Source: Bacteroidaceae bacterium (GTDB taxonomy: Bacteria; Bacteroidota; Bacteroidia; Bacteroidales; Bacteroidaceae). From it: a DNA stretch of 31,920 bases. The notes under the pieces were generated by a model. It ran no database searches. It was given only the letters and a program-made list of their open reading frames with translations, and had not been told where the DNA came from. The number at the start of each line of letters is the position of its first letter. Positions within the stretch are counted from its first letter, which is position 1. The stretch spans positions 1-31,920 of the forward strand of contig CAAGLA010000040.1 in assembly GCA_900770655.1 (NCBI GenBank). The letters are read 5' to 3'. This document shows, in pieces, positions 27,301-31,920 of the stretch. The translations under genes and the position numbers were made by a program.

Positions 27301-27671
27301 GCAGAACCTGTAAAAGCCGATCTCTTTGCTGTACCGTATGCAACAACCAACACGTCGTCGAGAGCAATACCGTCCTCTACGAGGGTTATTCTCATTGGTT
27401 TGTCAAAAAGAACCTTAACCTCCTGTGTTGTCATACCTATGTATGATACACGGAGCATTGCAGTTGCTGTGACAGGTACATTTTCAATTGTAAAATTGCC
27501 ATCAATGTCTGTCTGGGCGCCGATGTTGGTACCCTTCACGAGAACTGAGGCTCCGATAACAGGCTCACCGTCAGCCTCTGAGTAGACTTTACCAGTGACT
27601 GTTGCAGTTTGCGCTGTTGCCATACCTATACCCATACAGATAAAGGTCAATAGAAATAGCACTCTTTTCAT
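24381..27671 (-). CDS. SusC/RagA family TonB-dependent outer-membrane transporter
   Basis: A 1096-residue outer-membrane channel that imports nutrients using TonB energy. After a signal peptide (cleavage near residue 20, ATAQ) comes a carboxypeptidase-regulatory-like domain (about 22-100, ATVTGKVYSEADGEPVIGAS). A TonB-box-like segment DDVLVVAYGTAKRSAFTGS follows. The plug domain, about 125-235, contains SMTVLKDAASNALYGARGAN and VIMITTKKG, the SusC plug signature. The rest is the beta-barrel, ending in VTLTF. It forms a pair with the SusD gene downstream. No regulator such as a hybrid two-component sensor or ECF sigma/anti-sigma is adjacent. Confidence 0.96.
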   Translation of the reverse strand: MKRVLFLLTFICMGIGMATAQTATVTGKVYSEADGEPVIGASVLVKGTNIGAQTDIDGNFTIENVPVTATAMLRVSYIGMTTQEVKVLFDKPMRITLVEDGIALDDVLVVAYGTAKRSAFTGSATVVESEEIGKIQTSNVANALTGKMAGVQLTNASGQPGATTPTIRVRGISSINAGNAPLIILDGAPYDGDLNNINSQDIESMTVLKDAASNALYGARGANGVIMITTKKGTAGTARVTFDAKWGSNSRATQDYDYIKDPAQYYEVYYGALNNYLQNSQGMSASAAHMNANELMVGSTSYGLGINIYTVPEGQYLIGTNGKLNPNATLGRMMTYKGQDYWMTPDDYMDEAYDNSLRQEYNLNVTAGNDKSSFYASVNYLDNEGITANSDYERLTARFKGDYKVKNWLKVGANTSYTHFEANSLGEDGSSGSSANIFAFATKMAPIYPLYIRDAQGNILLDDNGFKRYDYGDGENAGFVRPFLPNGNPYSANQLDINNSEGNAFNATGFAEVTFLKDFKFTWTSGVNVDETRSTETTNPYYGSYASSNGMVYKYHTRTIAWNHQQLLNWDKEIGSNNISVMLGHEYYRSKYYYLYAARNNQFDPTNSELAGAITNNGGNSYATDYNTEGYFGRVMYDFDGRYHLQASYRRDASSRFHKDNRWGNFWSAGAAWVISKEDFFNVSWVDLLKFKASYGEQGNDQIGNYRYTTLYSIVNSNGRPAAVPASLGNSDISWETQANFNVGFDFDLFRGRVSGSVDFFTRKTSDMLFNFPLPPSYGYTSYWDNVGDMRNTGIEVDLKATPIRTKDFEWNLSFNITAYENEVTYLAEENKTSVIEGKEGYIDGSRFVGEGLPLYTFYMRKYAGVNPETGQSQWWKDYTDRPVVDAEGNPVYEMVNGVPKLDDNGNPIQKLESGREATTEYADATRYLCGTALPDAYGGFGTSFAWKGFDLSVDFSFQIGGKIYDNDYAALMGAPTKDSRGTNFHADVLKAWTQGSNSNIPRFQYGDTYVASLSDRFLTDASYLSLNNINFGYTFPKMWTKKIGVEKLRLYVAADNIWVWSKRQGLDPRQSITGGANASYYAPIRTISGGVTLTF

Positions 27672-27755
27672 AACAATGAATTTAAGTTAATAAAAATAAA
27701 GTAATAATATCTTTTTGTTAATATCCTCTATGTTTAAAAAAGGAAATTAATGGCG

Positions 27756-27763
27756 CGAAGATA
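27756..27763 (-). promoter_or_regulatory. possible -7 element of the susC promoter
   Basis: On the minus strand this reads TATCTTCG. It is 85 bases upstream of the susC start codon and is the closest match to the -7 consensus there. No convincing -33 is visible. A long leader would leave room for post-transcriptional control. Confidence 0.4.
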
Positions 27764-28013
27764 CAACTTTTAGTATAAACTTTAAAATAAGTTAAGCACT
27801 TTTTTTCAACAATAGTGTTAAATCATTGCCAAAAAGGCACCTAAAGCCCCTTTTTACTCACTTTTAGTATCTTTGTGCAATTAAAACAATTAACCAATTT
27901 TACCAAATAAAGAGTTTTCATTTGATAAAAAAAGAAAAGCTATGTTATTGATTATCAACAGACGTAATTATTACTGATACGAATTTACGTGTTTTGACAA
28001 AAAGTTAGTTCTT

Positions 28014-28045
28014 TTTGAAAAAAGGTGTTTTTTTGAATACTTTTG
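28014..28045 (+). promoter_or_regulatory. orphan plus-strand promoter
   Basis: TTTG (28014-28017), exactly 20 bases, then TACTTTTG (28038-28045): a full match to the Bacteroidota consensus. It points away from susC into a region without an open frame, ending at the palindrome 28142-28187. Confidence 0.55.
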
Positions 28046-28051
28046 TAACGG

Positions 28052-28190
28052 TTCCAAACTGTTAAAATAGCTTTAGAACACCTTAGAGGGCATTTTTATT
28101 GCGCGCGCGCGTAATATTATAAGGTAAAGAAAAGGGGGTGTATACACACAAAGCGACCTTCCCGCGGGAAGGTCGCTTTGTGTGTATGTG
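28052..28190 (+). ncRNA. candidate small RNA
   Basis: A transcript starting from the orphan promoter at 28014-28045 would begin near 28052 and meet the 46-bp perfect palindrome at 28142-28187 about 90 bases later, giving roughly 140 nucleotides. There is no open frame of useful length. Its 5' part can form an imperfect hairpin (GTTCCAAA near 28051 with TTTAGAAC near 28079). An alternating GC run at 28101-28111 sits in the middle. I do not recognise a known RNA family. Confidence 0.3.
28142..28187. terminator. 46-bp perfect palindrome, probable bidirectional terminator
   Basis: A loopless perfect palindrome centred on CCCGCGGG, with arms containing CAAAGCGACCTTCCCG. It begins 17 bases beyond the stop codon of the minus-strand nucleotidyltransferase gene (28205). 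On the minus strand it is followed by CACCCCCTTTTCTTT, partly T-rich; on the plus strand by GTGTTCTTTAT. It most likely ends the nucleotidyltransferase transcript and could also end a plus-strand RNA. Confidence 0.7.
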
Positions 28191-28204
28191 TTCTTTATAA
28201 AATA

Positions 28205-29110
28205 TTAGAACAATTTTTCGGGGTATTCACCGGCGTCAACGAGTGCCTGAATCTTCTCAACAGTTGCAGGACGGTCGGCAGCGTATGTAACACCGAACCA
28301 TTTTGCTGTTGTATCGAGAACCTCGCAGCTTGCCTTGCCGGTTGTAGTGAGGTTGTTCACCACAAGCGGAATGAAGTATTCAGCCTTTGGCTTGTCTATG
28401 TTCTCCTTAAGGAAATCTACGAACTGTTGCTCTGAATATTTGAAATAGTCGGGAGTGAAACCCCAGAAGTTCATTGAGACAGGTGTCTCTTCGGCAACAG
28501 GCTGCCAAGCGCCCTCTTCGTCTTTGTAGCAGATAGGACCGTCGACACGCATAATTTCGGTGCGCTCAACAACGCCTGTCAACATATTCTGCTCGTTCTT
28601 CTCGCAAATGCCGCGTGCAACGCTGCCGTTCTCGCTAAGGGTGTTGCAGATGCGGAAACCTACCATAGAATACTTATCCTCTGAACCTTCGGGAAGCTCA
28701 CTGAGCCACTTGCCCATAACAGCAAATGCGTCACGGCCATAGAAGTCGTCGGCATTGATTACTGCAAAAGGCTCCTTAATGGCATCCTTACCCATTAGAA
28801 CTGCGTGGTTTGTACCCCACGGCTTTGTGCGCTCAGCGGGAACCTCGAAACCTTCGGGAAGGTTATCGATAGCTTGGAATACAAGTTCTGTAGGGATATG
28901 GCCTTCGTACTTGCTCAATACTTTCTCACGGAAATCGGCTTCAAAATCCTTGCGGATAACAAACACCAACTTACCGAAGCCACCGCGGATAGCATCGTAG
29001 ATAGAGTAATCCATAATTGTTTCACCGTTTGGACCCAGACCGTCCAACTGCTTCAAGCCACCATAACGGCTGCCCATACCGGCTGCCAATACAAAAAGTG
29101 TAGGTTTCAT
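28205..29110 (-). CDS. sugar-phosphate nucleotidyltransferase
   Basis: A 301-residue enzyme of the sugar nucleotidyltransferase superfamily. The N-terminal signature is LAAGMGSRYGGLKQLDGLGP (residues 8-27), a divergent form of GxGxRxxPLT with Lys20 in the usual place. VINADDFYGRDAF supplies the metal-binding aspartates. The family joins a nucleoside triphosphate with a sugar-1-phosphate to make an NDP-sugar. Bacteroidales copies are often named as UTP-glucose-1-phosphate-like, but the sugar and nucleotide are not clear from the sequence. The gene is alone on the minus strand, divergent from kdsD, with its own promoter and the palindrome at 28142-28187 as terminator. Confidence 0.85.
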   Translation of the reverse strand: MKPTLFVLAAGMGSRYGGLKQLDGLGPNGETIMDYSIYDAIRGGFGKLVFVIRKDFEADFREKVLSKYEGHIPTELVFQAIDNLPEGFEVPAERTKPWGTNHAVLMGKDAIKEPFAVINADDFYGRDAFAVMGKWLSELPEGSEDKYSMVGFRICNTLSENGSVARGICEKNEQNMLTGVVERTEIMRVDGPICYKDEEGAWQPVAEETPVSMNFWGFTPDYFKYSEQQFVDFLKENIDKPKAEYFIPLVVNNLTTTGKASCEVLDTTAKWFGVTYAADRPATVEKIQALVDAGEYPEKLF

Positions 29111-29179
29111 TTTTTATTTGTTTTAAGTGTTAATTATAATGTTTTTCGCCTTATAGAGGTGTTTGCCACGCACCATTTT

Positions 29180-29213
29180 CAAAGATAGTGTTTAATTATC
29201 AATTTATGGCAAA
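29180..29213 (-). promoter_or_regulatory. promoter of the sugar nucleotidyltransferase gene
   Basis: On the minus strand, TTTG (29213-29210), 22 bases, then TATCTTTG (29187-29180). The -7 box is perfect and the spacing slightly long. The start codon is about 70 bases downstream. Confidence 0.6.
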
Positions 29214-29312
29214 ATATTATAACTTTTTTTTAGAAATTGTCAGAATTCGCACTGTAGCCCCCTCCACTCAATTTTTATGGCGCAAAAAGGTTTATTTTAC
29301 GTAACTTCTTTG

Positions 29313-29320
29313 TATCTTCG
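29313..29320 (+). promoter_or_regulatory. -7 element of the kdsD operon promoter
   Basis: TATCTTCG, a common Bacteroidota -7 variant, lies 55 bases upstream of the kdsD ATG at 29376. A -33 TTTG is not found at the normal spacing. Confidence 0.45.
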
Positions 29321-29375
29321 CGTGCGGCACAGATGTGCAGTTACAAATACAGACATTGAATAAAAAACTACAGAT

Positions 29376-30323
29376 ATGACAGATGTAATTAGTGTAGCCA
29401 AAAAGTGTTTTCAGGACGAGGCCGAAGCAATAATGAACCTGATTCCTAAGCTCGACGATAATTTCACAAAGGCAATAGAACTTATTATCGAACGCAAAGG
29501 AAGGCTCATAGTAACAGGAGTGGGAAAATCGGGGCATATAGGTGCCAAGATAGCATCTACTATGGCGAGTACCGGTACACCGGCTTTCTTTGTAAACCCT
29601 CTCGATGCCTTCCACGGCGATTTGGGTATGATTTGCGAAGACGACGTAGTGCTTGCTATATCCAATTCAGGGCAAACCGACGAGCTGCTACGCTTTATAC
29701 CTATGCTTGCAGACCGCAAGATACCCATTATATCAATGTCGGGCAACCCGGAATCGTTGCTGGCAAAATATTCCGACTGTCACCTCGATATTTCTGTAGA
29801 ACGTGAGGCCTGCCCGCTCAACCTCGCCCCTACTTCATCGACAACAGCAACACTCGCTATGGGCGATGCCATTGCCTGTGCACTTATGACAGTGCGCAAC
29901 TTCAAGGCAAAGGATTTTGCCAAGTTCCACCCGGGAGGCTCTCTTGGCAGACGTCTGCTTGCAAAGGTCAAGGACTATATGATTAGCGAGAACCTGCCGA
30001 TAGTTACCCGCGATTCAAAGATTAGCGATACTCTTCTGCAGATTAGCCGAACAAAAATGGGCCTTGCAGTTGTTGTAGAAGATGAAAAGATTCTTGGAGC
30101 CGTTACCGACGGAGATATACGCCGTACAATGCAGCGCGACCAGAACCGTTTCTTCGAGCTTACAGTAAAGGACCTTATGAACAACAACCCCAAGACCATT
30201 AAAGAAGATGCCAAGCTATCACAGGCCGAAAAGCTTATGCGCCAGCACAATATAAACTCACTAATAGTAGTCGATGGCACCGGGAAGCTTGTAGGTGTAA
30301 TAGATGCATTCAGTTGTTTCTAA
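29376..30323 (+). CDS. kdsD: arabinose-5-phosphate isomerase (KdsD/KpsF/GutQ family)
   Basis: A 315-residue isomerase converting D-ribulose 5-phosphate to D-arabinose 5-phosphate, the first committed step toward Kdo for lipopolysaccharide. The SIS sugar-isomerase domain is at about 30-170. It has GVGKSGH (48-54), HGDLGM (80-85), SNSGQTDE (96-103) and the block CPLNLAPTSSTTATLAMGDA. Two CBS domains follow, at about 205-262 and 270-315. The last residues, VGVIDAFSCF, end the second CBS domain slightly earlier than in enterobacterial KdsD. A cytidylyltransferase gene starts 12 bases after the stop, giving a two-gene unit for an acidic sugar. Confidence 0.93.
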   Translation: MTDVISVAKKCFQDEAEAIMNLIPKLDDNFTKAIELIIERKGRLIVTGVGKSGHIGAKIASTMASTGTPAFFVNPLDAFHGDLGMICEDDVVLAISNSGQTDELLRFIPMLADRKIPIISMSGNPESLLAKYSDCHLDISVEREACPLNLAPTSSTTATLAMGDAIACALMTVRNFKAKDFAKFHPGGSLGRRLLAKVKDYMISENLPIVTRDSKISDTLLQISRTKMGLAVVVEDEKILGAVTDGDIRRTMQRDQNRFFELTVKDLMNNNPKTIKEDAKLSQAEKLMRQHNINSLIVVDGTGKLVGVIDAFSCF

Positions 30324-30335
30324 CAATAAATATAT

Positions 30336-30986
30336 ATGAAGGTAGTAGCTTTTGTTCCTATTCGCCTTAACAGCAAGAGGGTTGTAGGCAAAAACCTGAA
30401 ACTGTTGGGAGGAAAGCCGCTGATGTGGTATATCCTTGAGACGCTTGCAAAGGTTAAGGATATTGATGAGGTATATGTCTATTGCAGCAGCGAGGATATC
30501 ATACCCCACCTGCCCCGTGGCATAAAATTCCTTAAACGCAGCGAGATGCTCGACCGCGACGAAACACTTGGCGAAGAGATATACGACGCATTTACAAAAG
30601 AGGTCGACGCCGATATTTATATGTTGGCACACACCACATCGCCCTTCATTAAGGAAGAGACTATAAGCCACGCCATCGACAAGGTGAAAAGCGGCGAGAA
30701 CGATTCGGCCTTCAGCGCTCAGAAGATACAGACCTTCACTTGGTACAAAGGCGCACCGCTGAACTATGACCTTAAGAAGATTCCGCAGACACAGAAGATT
30801 GAACCGCTGTTTGTTGAGACAAGCGCATTCTATATATTCCGCAAGGAACTGTGGACCGTTGAGCACCAGCGAGTTGGTTTCAATCCCTATATGTCAATCA
30901 TTGACCCTGTAGAGGGCATAGACATTGACTACCCCGAAGATTTTGAGTTCGCCGAAAAGGTTGCATCGCTTTCGGGCCAAAAATAG
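30336..30986 (+). CDS. acylneuraminate cytidylyltransferase-like protein (CMP-sugar acid synthetase)
   Basis: A 216-residue enzyme of the CMP-NeuNAc/CMP-Kdo synthetase superfamily, which activates acidic sugars with CTP. The N-terminal block FVPIRLNSKRVVGKNLKLLG (residues 6-25) is the CTP-binding loop, with the conserved Ser-Lys-Arg and Gly-Lys-Asn. The sequence style is closer to NeuA and related synthetases than to classical KdsB. Near the C-terminus, EGIDIDYPEDFEFAE matches the usual closing motif with a metal-binding aspartate. Its position right after kdsD suggests use in Kdo or a related acid, but true specificity could be another nonulosonic acid. The downstream sequence is the repeat array, with no simple terminator seen. 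Confidence 0.85.
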   Translation: MKVVAFVPIRLNSKRVVGKNLKLLGGKPLMWYILETLAKVKDIDEVYVYCSSEDIIPHLPRGIKFLKRSEMLDRDETLGEEIYDAFTKEVDADIYMLAHTTSPFIKEETISHAIDKVKSGENDSAFSAQKIQTFTWYKGAPLNYDLKKIPQTQKIEPLFVETSAFYIFRKELWTVEHQRVGFNPYMSIIDPVEGIDIDYPEDFEFAEKVASLSGQK

Positions 30987-31453
30987 CGGCATCTCACACC
31001 GCAAGCAGTGTCACACCCCGCAGACCGTGTCATCCTGAACGGATGTGAAGGATCTAAAAAAAGCAACGAAGAGATTCTTCGCTAACGCTCAGAATGACAA
31101 GAATACCGCAAGCAGTGTCACACCCGCGAACCGTGTCATCCTGAACGGATGTGAAGGAATTAAAAAAGCAACGAAGAGATTCTTCGCTAATGCTCAGAAT
31201 GACAAAAGCACCGCAAACAGTGTCATACCTAGCAGACCGTGTCATCCCGAACGGATGTGAAGGATCTAAAAAAGCAACGAAGAGATTCTTCGCTAATGCT
31301 CAGAATGAACAAAAGCACCGCAAACAGTGTCACACCCCGCGAACCGTGTCATCCTGAACAAATGCGAAGGATCTAAAAACAGTAACGAAGAGATTCTTCG
31401 CTAACACTCAGAATGACAAGAGCACCGCAAATAGTGTCACACCCCGCAAACCG

Positions 31454-31839
31454 TGTCATCCTGAACAAATGTGAAGGATCTAAAAACAACAACGAATGAT
31501 TACAAGTGTTCATCAATATTGGATATATATAATGTCAAACAAAACACGAACAGTTTTATACATTGGCATAACAAATGATTTATACAGAAGATACTGTGAA
31601 CACAAAACAGAAGTAATAAAAGGATTTACACAAAAGTACAAATGTCATCATTTAGTATATTTTGAAGAATTTAACGATATAAACGAGGCTATTGCAAGAG
31701 AAAAGGAATTGAAAGGTTGGATAAGGGCTAAAAAAGAAAGGCTTATAGCTACAATGAATCCACAAAAGAAAGACCTTGCAAAAGAAATGGGGTGGATAGA
31801 CAGCAACGAAGAGATTCTTCGCTAATGCTCAGAATGACA
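31454..31839 (+). mobile_element. candidate single-gene element: inverted repeats flanking a GIY-YIG nuclease
   Basis: The 28-base arms of one array unit (31454-31481 and 31812-31839, 21 of 28 positions pairing) lie on either side of the GIY-YIG gene. The sequence CAACGAA occurs at both borders of the inserted part (31490-31496 and 31804-31810). Removing 314 bases restores a loop like those in units one to four. Mobility is inferred from this arrangement and has not been shown. Confidence 0.45.
31496..31825 (+). CDS. small GIY-YIG nuclease family protein
   Basis: A 109-residue single-domain nuclease. The GIY-YIG core is visible: WIYIM (9-13, the GIY strand), LYIGITNDLYRRYCEHK (21-37) with YIG at 22-24, an arginine at 31-32 and His36. 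The probable metal-binding glutamate lies in AREKELKGW (67-75). There is no DNA-binding or UvrC-like extra domain. The start codon lies at the edge of the hairpin loop of a repeat unit, and the last seven residues, SNEEILR, and the stop are encoded by the right repeat arm. The body is richer in A/T, with more AAA and ATA codons than neighbouring genes, suggesting a separate origin. Function is unknown; homing-type or repeat-directed cleavage is a hypothesis. Confidence 0.85.
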   Translation: MITSVHQYWIYIMSNKTRTVLYIGITNDLYRRYCEHKTEVIKGFTQKYKCHHLVYFEEFNDINEAIAREKELKGWIRAKKERLIATMNPQKKDLAKEMGWIDSNEEILR

Positions 31840-31920
31840 AAAGCACCGCAAATAGTGTCACACCCCGCAAACCGTGTCATCCTGAACAAATGTGAAGGAT
31901 CTAAAAACAACAACGAATGA

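Larger units (their letters stand above)
27672..28204. other. 533-bp intergenic region upstream of susC
   Basis: No substantial gene is visible. A TATCTTCG (27763-27756, minus) is the best -7 box for susC, giving a leader of about 80 bases. A plus-strand TATCTTTG at 27868-27875 lacks a -33. A frame of 11 codons, MLLIINRRNYY, runs 27942-27977 on the plus strand. A complete plus-strand promoter is at 28014-28045, an alternating GC tract at 28101-28111 and a 46-bp palindrome at 28142-28187. Confidence 0.5.
30998..31920 (+). repeat. tandem array of about 107-bp palindromic units
   Basis: Unit starts, marked by ACCGCAA and then GTGTCA, are at 30998, 31105, 31210, 31317, 31424 and 31845. The first four units are 107, 105, 107 and 107 bp. 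Each contains an imperfect inverted repeat with arms like TGTCATCCTGAAC...GAAGGATCT and AGATTCTTCGCTAA...CAGAATGACA, about 28 bases each, around a loop containing GCAACGAAG. Unit five is split by the GIY-YIG gene. Unit six is cut by the window edge. The bases 31424-31499 and 31845-31920 are identical over 76 bp, while units one to four differ from them at several places. Translations of this array in any frame are by-products of the repeat. Confidence 0.9.

Noticed and set aside
27942..27977. An 11-codon plus-strand frame, MLLIINRRNYY, as a possible leader peptide
   Set aside because: The nearest promoter has no -33 box, no gene follows on that strand, and a frame of this length is expected by chance.
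31045..31357. Open frames of 60-70 codons on both strands within the array
   Set aside because: They repeat the same peptide pattern once per unit (for example AKKRFFANAQND-like runs), so they are translations of the repeat and not genes.
30998..31495. Regular spaced repeats that might be taken for a CRISPR array
   Set aside because: The units are about 107 bp and similar throughout, with no short constant repeat separated by unique spacers, and no cas gene is near.

Overview
This window looks like a chromosomal segment of a Bacteroidales bacterium (phylum Bacteroidota). The evidence is a SusC/SusD pair, a TamB gene followed by a lipoprotein-type TamA (TamL), adjacent DUF6452 and DUF6048 genes, a DUF4199 gene, and promoters of the Bacteroidota type (TTTG, about 20 bases, TAnnTTTG) with no clear Shine-Dalgarno sequences. 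Genus cannot be decided from the sequence alone. Most of the window is housekeeping or envelope biology. The accessory parts are the SusCD locus and the right-hand end.

Layout. 1-4 kb (minus strand): a DUF4353-type beta-helical lipoprotein with a proline-rich tail, then aspartate ammonia-lyase (aspA) with a strong terminator. 4.0-5.5 kb: an initiator tRNA-fMet with its own promoter and terminator, then a TetR regulator whose promoter lies inside a perfect 36-bp palindrome, followed by an RluA-type pseudouridine synthase. 5.5-7.7 kb (minus): an M16 peptidase and a cyclophilin-type lipoprotein that overlap. 8.0-15.1 kb (plus): tamB and tamL, overlapping by one base, an envelope-assembly module. 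15.1-15.9 kb (minus): a MurU-like nucleotidyltransferase. 15.92-16.20 kb: a structured intergenic element whose ends match a shorter copy upstream of tamB. 16.3-20.1 kb (plus): DUF4199, a GT2 glycosyltransferase, DUF6452, DUF6048 and apbE. 20.1-20.7 kb (minus): a MarC family protein. 20.9-27.7 kb (minus): SusC, SusD and a third surface lipoprotein, with no enzyme or regulator beside them. 27.7-28.2 kb: a long intergenic region with a well-formed plus-strand promoter and a perfect 46-bp palindrome, possibly a small RNA. 28.2-29.1 kb (minus): a sugar-phosphate nucleotidyltransferase. 29.4-31.0 kb (plus): kdsD and a CMP-sugar-acid synthetase-like gene.

The most unusual part is 31.0-31.92 kb. It is a tandem array of about 107-bp units, each with a long imperfect inverted repeat. 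In one unit a small GIY-YIG nuclease gene sits exactly in the hairpin loop, flanked by a 7-bp direct repeat, and its stop codon lies inside the right arm. A 76-bp stretch leading up to that gene is repeated without a mismatch at the very end of the window, stopping at the same start codon, so another copy probably begins just outside. This resembles a palindromic repeat family with a single-gene nuclease partner, by analogy with REP/RAYT systems. The association is seen in the sequence; mobility is inference.

Other items worth a second look are the palindromic tetR promoter, the possible small RNA upstream of susC, the two-member intergenic repeat family, the enzyme-less SusCD locus, and the pairing of kdsD with a non-KdsB cytidylyltransferase.
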